DNA of 11,670 bases from Chloroflexota bacterium (lineage in GTDB: Bacteria > Chloroflexota > Dehalococcoidia > SZUA-161 > SpSt-899), in the NCBI GenBank assembly GCA_018657655.1, contig JABHWQ010000475.1:1-11670 (forward strand), given 5' to 3'. Numbering within the stretch: the stretch's first letter is position 1; each line of letters starts with the position of its first letter. The position numbers and the translations under genes were made by a program. Shown piece by piece: positions 1 through 7,400 of this stretch. The notes beneath the pieces were generated by a model. That model made no database searches. It was given only the letters and a program-made list of their open reading frames with translations, and was not told the DNA's origin.

Positions 1-59
1 ACCACAACGTCGGTGCGCATGGAACCACGGCCGTGGTACAGATATACGAGAGGAGATGA
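1..59 (+). CDS. C-terminal end of a thiolase (SCP2-type acetyl-CoA acetyltransferase-like), partial
   Basis: Reading from base 3, the first codons give HNVGAHGTTAVVQIYERR and then TGA at 57-59. A tail of the form HN(I/V)G..GTTAVV.IY is typical of thiolase-domain proteins of the SCP2/archaeal acetoacetyl-CoA thiolase type, in which the region after the last catalytic segment ends in a short basic tail. The 5' part lies outside the window, so catalytic residues cannot be checked. The stop is four bases before the ATG of the DUF35 gene, and the AGGAG for that gene lies inside this tail, so the two are translationally linked. Such thiolase plus DUF35 pairs are common in beta-oxidation and acyl-CoA clusters. 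The identification rests on only 18 residues plus context. Confidence 0.6.
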   Translation, partial: HNVGAHGTTAVVQIYERR

Positions 60-63
60 TCGC

Positions 64-512
64 ATGGATGAAAGACCTTTCACCGCAGAATCCTTTGCCC
101 ATTCCCTCAGAGAACGCAAGCTAGTGGCTTCAGGATGTACGAAGTGCGGTTCACAATGGTGCCCCCCCATCGGCCCATCTGTAATAAATGCAATTCCGAG
201 CAAATGGAGTGGATGGAAACGGGGGAAATAGGAACAATCGTCGCATTCACAACTATCGAAGTTGGAACCACCATGATGCTTGATGCCGGATATAACAGGG
301 GCAACCCTTGCTGCTCCGGAATAGTCGAGCTGGAAGAAGGCCCGAGAATCAGCTCTCATATCCTGGGAGTAGATGCCCGCAACCCGGAGAATATCGACAT
401 CGGCATTCCTCTCCAGCTGGATTTTATTGAAAGGGGTGCTTTTGCTTTTTCCAAAGAACTGGCGAGCGTGCAGAAGCTGTATCCGGCCTTTCGATCGGCA
501 GCGCAGCATTAG
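64..512 (+). pseudogene. DUF35 Zn-ribbon/OB-fold protein (thiolase partner), frameshifted in a C tract
   Basis: The ATG at 64 has AGGAG at 51-55 and starts MDERPFTAESFAHSLRER, a typical DUF35 N-terminus. The frame runs into the zinc ribbon (C-x2-C, then CPP) and is lost at the seven-C run 162-168. Restoring one C gives CPPHRPICNKC and a continuous 149-residue protein to the TAG at 510-512, the usual family length. The downstream frame holds the second CxxC pair of the ribbon and the OB-fold half, including GIVELEEGPRIS and ILGVDARNPE. Known family members bind thiolase or HMG-CoA-synthase-like enzymes and bridge or stabilise CoA-ester condensation complexes; the adjacent thiolase tail fits that role. 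Whether the missing base is a real mutation, a phase-variable tract or a sequencing error cannot be decided here. Apart from this one indel the gene looks conserved, which favours a recent event or an error. Confidence 0.8.
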
Positions 513-527
513 TCCAAGGAGGCTCAG

Positions 528-2957
528 GTGAAAAGAAAAATCAGGAAAGCAGCAGTCCTCGGGGCAGGGGTAATGGGAAGCACCATAGCAGCCCATTTGG
601 CTAATGCAGGTTTGCCTGTTTACCTTTTGGATATAGTACCTGACGAACTTGACAATACCGATAGAAAAAAAGGGATAACCCAGGAAAGCCTCGCGTTCAG
701 GAACAAGCTTGCCATCGCGGGTATCAGGAATGCCCAGAAGGCAAGTCCCGCCGCTTTCTTTCTCCCGTACGATGCTAACCTCATTACCCCAGGTAACCTG
801 GAAGATCATATTGAACGGCTGAGTGAGGTGGACTGGATCATCGAGGTAGTAGCCGAGAATCTCGAAACTAAGAAATCATTGTTCAGAAAAGTCGAAGCGG
901 TTAGAAAACCAGGCACAATCGTCAGCACAAACACTTCGGGCCTCTCGATAAACAAAATGGCGGAAGAGACCTCTCAGGATTTCAAAGAGCATTTTCTCGG
1001 AACTCATTTTTTCAATCCCCCAAGATACATGAAACTCATGGAGATCATCCCCGGCAACTCTACTAACCAGGAAATTGTCGATTTCATGGCTGACTTTTGT
1101 GAAAGGCAACTCGGTAAAGGTGTTGTCTATGCCAAAGATACACCTGATTTTATCGCCAATCGGATCGGTGTTTATGGAGCCATAACCGCAATCAAGCTAA
1201 TGATGGAAAATGGCTACACAGTTGAAGAAGTCGATGCCATTACCGGCCCCCCTATGGGCAGGCCCAAAAGTGCCACCTTCAGAACCGCGGATATTGTGGG
1301 TTTGGATGTTCTGGTCCACGTGATAAAAAATGTGTACAACAACATCGAAGATCAAAAAGAAAAGGAAGCTTTTGTTGTTCCCGAATTGTTGAACAGGATG
1401 GTGGAAGCCGGACTCCTTGGTGACAAGGCTCAGAAGGGATTTTACAAAAAGGAGTTGACCGCTGAAGGGTCTCAGATATTTGCTCTGGATTACAATACCC
1501 TGGAATATGCCCCCCAGAAGAAAGCCAAGTTCCCCGCTCTGGACTCACTGAGACAAATAGCTGATCCGGCCAAAAGGGTGAGGACACTGCTCCGTTCGGA
1601 AGACCGGGATGGTCAGCTCGCATGGCCTGTATTAAAGAAGACGCTTCTCTACTGTGCCACCAAAATTCCCGAGATAGCAGACGATGTACAAAATATCGAC
1701 CGGGCTATGAAGTGGGGATTCCACTGGGATATCGGGCCGTTTGAAGTATGGGACGCCATCGGTGTCAGGGAATCTGTTAAACGTATGGAGAGCGAAGGGG
1801 AACGAATACCGGAAAACGTAACTCAAATGCTCAGAGCAGGCAAAGAGAGATTCTACGAACCGATCAATGGCAGAGTCCGATATTTCGATTTTGGCAAAGC
1901 CGATTATCAGGAACTCGAAGAGAAACCTCAAATCATTATTCTTCCTTCGCTAAAAGAGAGGAATTTGATCAAGTCCAATCCCGGTGCGAGTCTAATCGAT
2001 ATTGGAGATGGTGTTGCCTGCCTGGAATTCCATTCACCCAACAGTGCCATCGGCTACGATTTCATAGATATGATCAATTACAGCGTCTCAGTGGCAGAGA
2101 AGGATTTTCAGGGACTTGTCATCACCAATCTCAGTCAGTCCTTTAGTGTTGGAGCAAACCTGATGATCGTCTTTTTCGAGGTTCAAAGGCGAAATTGGGA
2201 TGGGATCTATTTCCTGGTCAGTCGATTTCAGGGTGCATGCAGGCGAATCAAATATGCAGAATGCCCGGTGGTCGTGGCGCCATCAGGCATGGCTCTGGGA
2301 GGGGGCTGTGAGATTTGCATGGCTGCCAGCAAGGTGAGGGCCCACGCCGAGACATACATCGGCCTTGTGGAAGTGGGCGTGGGAGTTATTCCTGCTGGTG
2401 GCGGCTGTCTTGAGGTTCTCCTCAGAAATACTCAGTGGGTGCCTGATACTGTTCCCAGTGCCTCTCCGGTTGGAAGCAGGCCAGACCTTACTCCGTATGC
2501 AGCGAGGGCCTTTGAGACTATCGCGTTGGCCAAGGTTTCCACGAGCGCGAAAGAGGCTCAGAAACTTGGATATCTGAGACCTGAAGACAGGATTACCATG
2601 AACCGCGACCATCTTCTCTACGATGCCAAAGAAACTGTAATCGCCATGACTCGGGAAGGCTATTGCCCGCCTCGACCCAGAGACGATATTAGAGTAACAG
2701 GACGATCGGGCAAGGCACTGATGGAGCTTCTGGTTTATTCAATGGTACAAGGCCAACACGTGAGTGACTACGATGCCCACATTGCCAATAAACTTGCCAC
2801 CGTACTAACTGGTGGAAATGTGGAACAAAACACATTAGTGACCGAAGAATACTTGCTTGAGCTCGAAAGGGAAGCGTTCGTCTCGCTTTGTGGAGAAAAG
2901 AAAACCCAGGACAGAATGCAGCATATGCTGCAAACCAACAAACCATTAAGGAACTAG
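528..2957 (+). CDS. fadN: FadN-type 3-hydroxyacyl-CoA dehydrogenase / enoyl-CoA hydratase
   Basis: An 809-residue bifunctional beta-oxidation enzyme, close in length and layout to Bacillus FadN: dehydrogenase half first, hydratase half last, the reverse of E. coli FadB. It starts at GTG 528 with AAGGAGG at 516-522. The NAD-binding Rossmann motif GAGVMG is at residues 12-17. The dehydrogenase catalytic pair is His160 and Glu172 in HFFNPPRYMKLMEII, with the same 12-residue spacing as in animal HAD. A second dehydrogenase domain contains NRIGVYG and TGPPMGRPKSATFRT. The crotonase half (about 485-680) has Glu595 in LGGGCEI and Glu615 in GLVEVGVGVIPAGGG, 20 residues apart as in crotonase Glu144/Glu164. 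The end RMQHMLQTNKPLRN matches the FadN C-terminus. It should convert trans-2-enoyl-CoA via L-3-hydroxyacyl-CoA to 3-ketoacyl-CoA in the cytoplasm, feeding the following thiolase. The gene is intact. Confidence 0.95.
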   Translation: MKRKIRKAAVLGAGVMGSTIAAHLANAGLPVYLLDIVPDELDNTDRKKGITQESLAFRNKLAIAGIRNAQKASPAAFFLPYDANLITPGNLEDHIERLSEVDWIIEVVAENLETKKSLFRKVEAVRKPGTIVSTNTSGLSINKMAEETSQDFKEHFLGTHFFNPPRYMKLMEIIPGNSTNQEIVDFMADFCERQLGKGVVYAKDTPDFIANRIGVYGAITAIKLMMENGYTVEEVDAITGPPMGRPKSATFRTADIVGLDVLVHVIKNVYNNIEDQKEKEAFVVPELLNRMVEAGLLGDKAQKGFYKKELTAEGSQIFALDYNTLEYAPQKKAKFPALDSLRQIADPAKRVRTLLRSEDRDGQLAWPVLKKTLLYCATKIPEIADDVQNIDRAMKWGFHWDIGPFEVWDAIGVRESVKRMESEGERIPENVTQMLRAGKERFYEPINGRVRYFDFGKADYQELEEKPQIIILPSLKERNLIKSNPGASLIDIGDGVACLEFHSPNSAIGYDFIDMINYSVSVAEKDFQGLVITNLSQSFSVGANLMIVFFEVQRRNWDGIYFLVSRFQGACRRIKYAECPVVVAPSGMALGGGCEICMAASKVRAHAETYIGLVEVGVGVIPAGGGCLEVLLRNTQWVPDTVPSASPVGSRPDLTPYAARAFETIALAKVSTSAKEAQKLGYLRPEDRITMNRDHLLYDAKETVIAMTREGYCPPRPRDDIRVTGRSGKALMELLVYSMVQGQHVSDYDAHIANKLATVLTGGNVEQNTLVTEEYLLELEREAFVSLCGEKKTQDRMQHMLQTNKPLRN

Positions 2958-2971
2958 CTATGCAACAGTCT

Positions 2972-3002
2972 CGTTCTTGCTGAGCTTGTCGAAGCATGAA
3001 TG
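2972..3002. repeat. REP-like palindromic element between fadN and fadA
   Basis: Arms 2972-2981 (cgttcttgct) and 2993-3002 (agcatgaatg) pair over ten positions with one G:U and one T:T mismatch, enclosing an 11-base loop gagcttgtcga. From memory this resembles a dispersed bacterial intergenic repeat built around CTGAGCTTGTCGAAG flanked by GTTC/GAAC arms. It lies 14 bases after the fadN stop and could act in mRNA stability or processing, setting fadN and fadA levels separately. No other copy is visible in the window, so repetition is inferred from recognition of the motif. Confidence 0.6.
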
Positions 3003-3076
3003 GTGCCAATGAGGTTACTCTTCGGCGGGCCCAGAGTGATCGGTCGGAAATATACTTTTGTGACAAGAGGTCAAAC

Positions 3077-4258
3077 ATGAGAGAAGCAGTTGTAGTTTCT
3101 GCGGTAAGAACGGCTATCGGGAGGGCTCCTAACGGGGCACTCTCAAATCTAAGGCCTGAGTATCTGGCTGCAGAAGTAGTCAAAGAAGCAGTCAAGCGAG
3201 CCAAGGGGCTAAATCCGGAGGACATCGACGATCTGATTATCGGTTGTGCTTTTCCGGAAGCAGAGCAGGGAATAAACATGGGCAGGATTATCGCGCTCAA
3301 AGCAGAACTCCCACTATCTGTGGCCGGGCAGACTGTCAACCGTTTCTGTGCCTCCGGGCTTGAAGCTATCGCGATTTCTTGCGAGAGGATCATGTGTGGT
3401 TTCGGAGATGTGATTGTGACTGGGGGTGTTGAGCACACCAGTCGCGTACCCATGGGAGGAAACCACCCGCTTCCGGACCCAGACCTAACCGAAATTATGC
3501 CTTCCGCATATATTCCGATGGGCCTAACAGCGGATAAAGTGGCTCAGAGATTCAACGTAAGCCGGGAAGATCAGGATATTTTTGCTGTCGAAAGCCACCG
3601 TAGGGCTGCTGCTGCTACAATACAGGGCAAGTTCAAAAGCCAGATATTGCCCTTGACTGTGACCGAACGATCATTTAGAGATGGCCATACGGCAACACAT
3701 GAGAGTATTTTCGATGCGGATGAATGCATCAGGCTGGATAGCTCTGTTGAAAAACTATCCACACTCAGGCCAGCTTTTCACGCCAAAGGCACGGTCACTG
3801 GTGCCAACTCATGCCCACTTAACGATGGGGCAGCCGCACTGGTAATCATGTCCGAAGAGAAAGCTGAAGAGTTAGGTTTGAAACCCTTAGGTATTTTCAG
3901 GTCATATGCTGTAGGCGGGGTTGATCCGGAAATCATGGGAATCGGTCCTGTGGTAGCCGTCCCCAAAGCTTTGAAATACGCTGGCATAACGATGGACAAT
4001 ATCGATTTAGTCGAGCTCAACGAAGCATTTGCTTCCCAGGCATTGTACGTAATCCGAACCCTGGGCATGGATCCCGAGAAAGTTAATGTCAACGGCGGAG
4101 CTATAGCACTGGGCCATCCGTTCGGATGCACTGGCGCGTATCTCACCACTAAACTGCTTTATGAGATGGCCAACAGAGAGGCCAGGTTTGGAGTTGTTAC
4201 CATGTGTGTAGGAGGGGGGATGGGGGCAGCTGCTGTTTTCGAAAGAGCACAGAAATAG
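3077..4258 (+). CDS. fadA: Acetyl-CoA acyltransferase (3-ketoacyl-CoA thiolase)
   Basis: A 393-residue thiolase cleaving 3-ketoacyl-CoA with CoA to acetyl-CoA and a shortened acyl-CoA. The start is ATG 3077: it gives the classic N-terminus MREAVVVSAVRTAIGRAPNG and has AAGAGG at 3065-3070. An in-frame ATG at 2996 would add 27 non-thiolase residues and lies inside the upstream hairpin, so it is rejected. The nucleophile is Cys91 in NRFCASGLEAI; the proton-handling residues are His347 in GHPFGCTGA and Cys377 in TMCVGGGMG; NEAFASQA is also present. These match the Cys89/His348/Cys378 triad of the family. Thiolase N- and C-terminal halves are complete. It lies 119 bases after fadN and 91 bases before fadE in the same orientation, forming the last step of the cycle encoded here. 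Confidence 0.95.
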   Translation: MREAVVVSAVRTAIGRAPNGALSNLRPEYLAAEVVKEAVKRAKGLNPEDIDDLIIGCAFPEAEQGINMGRIIALKAELPLSVAGQTVNRFCASGLEAIAISCERIMCGFGDVIVTGGVEHTSRVPMGGNHPLPDPDLTEIMPSAYIPMGLTADKVAQRFNVSREDQDIFAVESHRRAAAATIQGKFKSQILPLTVTERSFRDGHTATHESIFDADECIRLDSSVEKLSTLRPAFHAKGTVTGANSCPLNDGAAALVIMSEEKAEELGLKPLGIFRSYAVGGVDPEIMGIGPVVAVPKALKYAGITMDNIDLVELNEAFASQALYVIRTLGMDPEKVNVNGGAIALGHPFGCTGAYLTTKLLYEMANREARFGVVTMCVGGGMGAAAVFERAQK

Positions 4259-4349
4259 AACGGGATTCACTTTGGATGGTTGAATTCCGCATTCGAGGTA
4301 ATGACATCCCATAATCCATTTTCCTTGAAATAGCAAAAAGGAGGAAACC

Positions 4350-6131
4350 ATGCAGGTACAAGAGATTAAAAAGGGCGCTTCATTCCTTATCGAGGATGTG
4401 TTGCCGAACGAGATCTTGACACCCGAGGATTTCACCGATGAGCACAAAATGATTATCAAAACCACCAAGGATTTCGTTAGGAATGAAGTGCATCCAAACC
4501 TCGAACAACTGGAGCACAAGGACTTCGAACTTACTCGTCAATTGACTCGGATGGCAGGTGATTTGGGACTGCTGGGAGCTGGCATTGAAGAACAATATGG
4601 GGGCACCGGTACAGATACCATCGCACCTCTTTTAATCACAGCCCAATTGGGAAGGGCTGGTTCTTTCGGGCTGACGATGGGATGTCATTTAGGTATTGGT
4701 ATGCTGCCGATAGTCTATTTCGGCAACAAAGCCCAAAAACAAAAGTATATCCCGGACCTGGCTAGCGGTGAAAGGATTGGGGCCTACGCTCTTACTGAGC
4801 CTCTTTCCGGGAGTGATGCTCTTTCACTGAGAACCAAGGCTGTCCTATCCGACGATGGCAAGTATTATGTATTGAATGGAGAAAAGCAGTTTATCACCAA
4901 TGGGGGATTCGCAGATACCATCATCACTTATGCCAGGGTAGACGACAAGGTGACTGCTTTCATCGTTGAGAAAGGTTTTGAAGGGGTATCCTCTGGCCCG
5001 GAAGAGAAGAAAATGGGAATTCGTGGCAGTTCCACTACCAGCATCGTGTTCCAAGATGCCAACGTCCCGGTAGAGAACGTACTTTTTGATATCGGGAGAG
5101 GCCATGTTGTGGCCCTCAATATCCTTAATGTGGGTCGACTCAAATTGGCCGGGGCTTGTGTTGAAGGATCGAAGTTAGCTCTGGAACAAAGTGTTACCTA
5201 CGCCAAGTCAAGGGAACAGTTCGGGAGCCCTATTTGCCAATTCGGATTAATAAAGCAAAAGCTGGCAGATATGGCATTGAATCTATATATGGCTGAAAGT
5301 ATGTTTTACAGGGCAGGTGGCCTGGTTGATCAAATACTATCAGATATAGATATGTCTGCGGAGGATAGCGGCACACAGAGCGCAAAGGGTATCTCTGAGT
5401 ATGCAACCGAATGTTCTATCACTAAAGTGTTCTGCTCGGAAGTTCTAGCTTCCGCATCTGATGAGGCAGTCCAGATTCATGGTGGGTATGGATTCATCGA
5501 AGAATATTTAGTGGAGCGAATTTACCGAGACAACCGGATAAACAGGATATTTGAAGGCACGAATGAGATCAACAGGCTCACCATACTTGACTGGATCATG
5601 AGGAAGGCACTCAAAAACGAGTTGCCGCTTTTCGATATGGCCAAGAAACTCAGCAATGAACTCTTGACCATCGAGGCTGTATTCCCCAGCCTGGAGGACG
5701 GTCCTTTAGAATATCAAAGGAAACTGGTGGGTATGGCGAAAAAGGCTTTCCTGCTGGTAGCCGGTGCAGCAGCACAAAAATACGGATTGAAACTGCCTGA
5801 TGAGCAAGAGGTTCTGGGTTATTTGAGTGATATCACAATCGAGATTTACGCTATGGAGAGTGGTCTTCTAAGAGCAATCAAGTCAGTTGAATCCGTTGGA
5901 GTAGAAGAATCTCAGACAAAGATCGATATGGTGAGAGTTTATGTAAACGATGCCATGAAAAGAATTGACGACTATGCCAGCCAAGTTCTGGCAGCTATGG
6001 AATCTGGAGATATGCTCTATATTCAGTTGGGGGCACTACGAAAACTCTCAAACCTCATCCCGATAAACAGCATCGATGCGAGAAGACGGATTGCTGATCG
6101 TATAATAGAGGCGGAAAGCTACGCTTGCTGA
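4350..6131 (+). CDS. fadE: Acyl-CoA dehydrogenase, FadE type
   Basis: A 593-residue flavoprotein that oxidises acyl-CoA to trans-2-enoyl-CoA and should pass electrons to electron-transfer flavoprotein, which is not encoded in the window. ATG 4350 has a strong AAGGAGG ending at 4344. The N-terminal helical domain is followed by the FAD/substrate motif YALTEPLSGSD (146-156), ITNGGFAD, the middle beta domain with MGIRGSSTTS, then the C-terminal helical domain with AKSREQFGSPI, QIHGGYGFIEEY (His377) and RIFEGTNEIN, whose Glu402 is in the position of the catalytic base. A roughly 170-residue extension beyond the core dehydrogenase is characteristic of the 594-residue Bacillus FadE group. It is third in a fadN-fadA-fadE order. 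The 91-base gap before it shows no convincing promoter, so co-transcription is likely. Confidence 0.95.
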   Translation: MQVQEIKKGASFLIEDVLPNEILTPEDFTDEHKMIIKTTKDFVRNEVHPNLEQLEHKDFELTRQLTRMAGDLGLLGAGIEEQYGGTGTDTIAPLLITAQLGRAGSFGLTMGCHLGIGMLPIVYFGNKAQKQKYIPDLASGERIGAYALTEPLSGSDALSLRTKAVLSDDGKYYVLNGEKQFITNGGFADTIITYARVDDKVTAFIVEKGFEGVSSGPEEKKMGIRGSSTTSIVFQDANVPVENVLFDIGRGHVVALNILNVGRLKLAGACVEGSKLALEQSVTYAKSREQFGSPICQFGLIKQKLADMALNLYMAESMFYRAGGLVDQILSDIDMSAEDSGTQSAKGISEYATECSITKVFCSEVLASASDEAVQIHGGYGFIEEYLVERIYRDNRINRIFEGTNEINRLTILDWIMRKALKNELPLFDMAKKLSNELLTIEAVFPSLEDGPLEYQRKLVGMAKKAFLLVAGAAAQKYGLKLPDEQEVLGYLSDITIEIYAMESGLLRAIKSVESVGVEESQTKIDMVRVYVNDAMKRIDDYASQVLAAMESGDMLYIQLGALRKLSNLIPINSIDARRRIADRIIEAESYAC

Positions 6132-6189
6132 GATTAGCATTGGCCAGAAGCGGTAGATAGTATTCAATGCGACTAACAGTTATGATAAA

Positions 6190-6224
6190 TGACCGGCTTG
6201 CGAACGATAGCACGATGCCGGTTA
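6190..6224. terminator. Hairpin downstream of the fad operon
   Basis: TGACCGGC (6190-6197) pairs with GCCGGTTA (6217-6224) as an eight-base-pair stem including one G:U, with a 19-base loop. It lies about 60 bases after the fadE stop, a reasonable place for operon termination. No T tract follows, so intrinsic termination is doubtful; it may be only a 3'-end stabilising structure. The rest of 6132-6327 shows nothing recognisable. Confidence 0.25.
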
Positions 6225-6327
6225 TGGTATGCACCTCTATGATAATGAGCACAAAAGAGGTAATGTGGAACAAGTAATAAGGCGTTAGCTCTCCGGAATA
6301 TAACGGGGAACTGTGCAATACCCAATG

Positions 6328-6337
6328 GGAAGGAGGT
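6328..6337 (+). promoter_or_regulatory. Orphan ribosome-binding site with no gene behind it
   Basis: GGAAGGAGGT is a near-perfect anti-16S match, yet no ATG, GTG or TTG follows at a usable distance. The only codon at ideal spacing is ATT at 6344, which opens about 42 codons running across the IS-like end and ending at TGA in the orfA region. The likely reading is that a gene following fadE lost its start and body when the IS3-type element inserted at about 6360. Confidence 0.4.
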
Positions 6338-6359
6338 ATCACAATTAAAAGGCTAATAC

Positions 6360-6656
6360 TGAAGTGGTCTAATGGAAACGGACACCTGGAAACGAGTGAT
6401 AGACTTTTGGAGAGGTGTTCAAATGACAGGAGAGAAGAGAAGGAGCTATACACCGGAATTCAAGTATGAGGCGGTGAGGCTGATTACTGAAGAAGGGCGC
6501 AGTATAGCCGAGGTTTCCAGGAATCTGGGGATCAATGCGACCATGTTGGGCCGGTGGAAACGTGAAGCTCAGGAAGTGGATGCATTCCCGGGGAAGGGAA
6601 GGATGAAGCCAATGGAGGAGGAATTGCGTCGGCTTCAGAGGGAGAACCGGCAATGA
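6360..6656 (+). mobile_element. Remnant of an IS3-family insertion sequence
   Basis: Only the left part of an IS3-type element is present: a TGAAGTGG-type terminus at 6360 with ACGGACACC further in, and an orfA-like gene ending abruptly at 6656. No orfB (DDE integrase) is present in any frame and no right inverted repeat is convincing. Bases 6657-6770, up to the convergent thioesterase stop, match nothing I recognise and may be the filler left by the deletion. Confidence 0.6.
6423..6656 (+). pseudogene. IS3-family transposase OrfA, truncated
   Basis: A 77-residue product starting at ATG 6423 with AGAGG at 6411-6415. The sequence RRSYTPEFKYEAVRLITEEG followed by SIAEVSRNLGINATMLGRWKRE is the helix-turn-helix DNA-binding domain of IS3-type OrfA, and the tail EELRRLQRENRQ is the beginning of the leucine-zipper segment. 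Full-length relatives continue with further heptads and overlap orfB by a programmed frameshift; here the frame stops right after ENRQ. An upstream in-frame ATG at 6372 adds 17 residues unlike OrfA and has no ribosome-binding site. It is not expected to promote transposition. Confidence 0.85.
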
Positions 6657-6770
6657 TTTTGTTCGAACCATTTATAACGCGATCTGACAAGGTGGGCAAC
6701 TGAGTTTAAAGAGCTGTGAGACCATCTGATTCCGCATATGGAACGCGACTACCGCCCGATACCTTTCGGA

Positions 6771-7253
6771 TCATCCAACCGAATAAGTTCCGGTTCCCAC
6801 AGCTATCAAGACATCATCTTCGTTGGTAAGTTCCATTCGCGTTACTGCAAATTTGTTGCCGGCACGCAGTATCCATGCCTTGGCAGTGAATCTTTTGCCT
6901 TTCCCTGGACGAAGATAGTCTACCCGCAAGTCAACAGTGGCATTTTTGCTGATTGTTTTAGTTTGGTATTCTCGGGGCTTGCCTTTGACCTGCTTGTAAA
7001 CACTCATGAAAACAGCTGCGCCACCTGCAGTATCCAATACGGCAGAGATAATCCCACCGTGTAATATTCGGTAAACTGCGTTCCCAATAAAGTCATCCCG
7101 AGTTTCGAATTTTAGTACTGCCGTATCCAGATCGGGCGATTCATCTGCAAGATCCATGAAAGAATCGAATGTGGGCCTCTCGCTGATCATGTTCTGAAAA
7201 AAGTCCACCAGCGACTGTAATTCGGGATCTTCGTCGTATATACTCATAAACAA
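6771..7253 (-). CDS. PaaI-like hotdog-fold acyl-CoA thioesterase
   Basis: A 160-residue protein of the 4HBT/PaaI thioesterase superfamily. The key segment YRILHGGIISAVLDTAGGAA carries the HGG motif (His65) and an acidic residue (Asp74) in the long central helix, where hotdog thioesterases hold their nucleophile or base. The later segment VDLRVDYLRPGKGKRFTAKAWILRAGNKFAVTR-type strands (given here only in outline) fit the beta sheet. Expected role: cytoplasmic hydrolysis of acyl-CoA esters, releasing CoA, which fits the neighbouring beta-oxidation genes. Two starts are possible: TTG at 7253, which has AAAGGA at good spacing, or ATG at 7247 (MSIYDEDPEL), with only a weak GTGAG upstream. It is divergent from the kinase gene and convergent with the IS remnant. 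Substrate cannot be told from sequence. Confidence 0.8.
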   Translation of the reverse strand: MFMSIYDEDPELQSLVDFFQNMISERPTFDSFMDLADESPDLDTAVLKFETRDDFIGNAVYRILHGGIISAVLDTAGGAAVFMSVYKQVKGKPREYQTKTISKNATVDLRVDYLRPGKGKRFTAKAWILRAGNKFAVTRMELTNEDDVLIAVGTGTYSVG

Positions 7254-7274
7254 CTCACGATTTCCTTTACCTGT

Positions 7275-7304
7275 ATTGTGATATTCTTAGCGTCTGTTTG
7301 TCAA
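7275..7304 (-). promoter_or_regulatory. Candidate sigma-70-type promoter for the thioesterase gene
   Basis: On the minus strand a perfect -35 TTGACA (7304-7299) is followed after 18 bases by CACAAT (7280-7275). It lies about 20 bases upstream of the thioesterase start region. The -10 box is only a partial match, so confidence is moderate. Confidence 0.45.
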
Positions 7305-7343
7305 TCACTCCACCCTATCGATCATTTGTTACACTGTGATTAG

Positions 7344-7372
7344 TTTACATTTGGAGATGGAGGCGATAGAAT
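7344..7372 (+). promoter_or_regulatory. Candidate sigma-70-type promoter for the adenosine-specific kinase gene
   Basis: TTTACA at 7344-7349 and TAGAAT at 7367-7372 are separated by the ideal 17 bases and lie 29 bases before the start codon, leaving room for a short leader with GAGGTG at 7391-7396. The -10 box sits inside the palindrome listed separately. Confidence 0.55.
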
Positions 7373-7378
7373 ATCGCC
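7362..7378. promoter_or_regulatory. Palindromic operator candidate over the kinase -10 box
   Basis: GGCGATA (7362-7368), spacer gaa, TATCGCC (7372-7378): a perfect seven-base inverted repeat. It covers the candidate -10 box, so a bound dimeric regulator would block RNA polymerase. If transcription begins near 7379 the element is not in the mRNA, which argues for a DNA-binding site rather than an RNA hairpin. Confidence 0.5.
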
Positions 7379-7400
7379 ATCACTCTTAGCGAGGTGAAAA

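Noticed and set aside
2996..3076. Upstream ATG as the start of fadA
   Set aside because: It adds residues unlike any thiolase, has no proper ribosome-binding site and lies in the arm of a hairpin; ATG 3077 has AAGAGG and the conserved N-terminus.
2689..3453. Long minus-strand open frame of 254 codons across the fadN-fadA junction
   Set aside because: It is antisense to two conserved genes, has no ribosome-binding site or recognisable domain, and crosses the palindromic element; a shadow frame.
6055..6453. Minus-strand open frame of 132 codons over the fadE end and intergenic DNA
   Set aside because: It has no homology-like features and overlaps fadE and the IS remnant; low-complexity hydrophobic shadow.
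6652..6702. Short frame starting ATGATTTTG after the IS remnant
   Set aside because: Only 16 codons, no ribosome-binding site and no recognisable sequence.
6738..7064. Plus-strand open frame of 108 codons
   Set aside because: It is antisense to the well-supported thioesterase and shows no domain.
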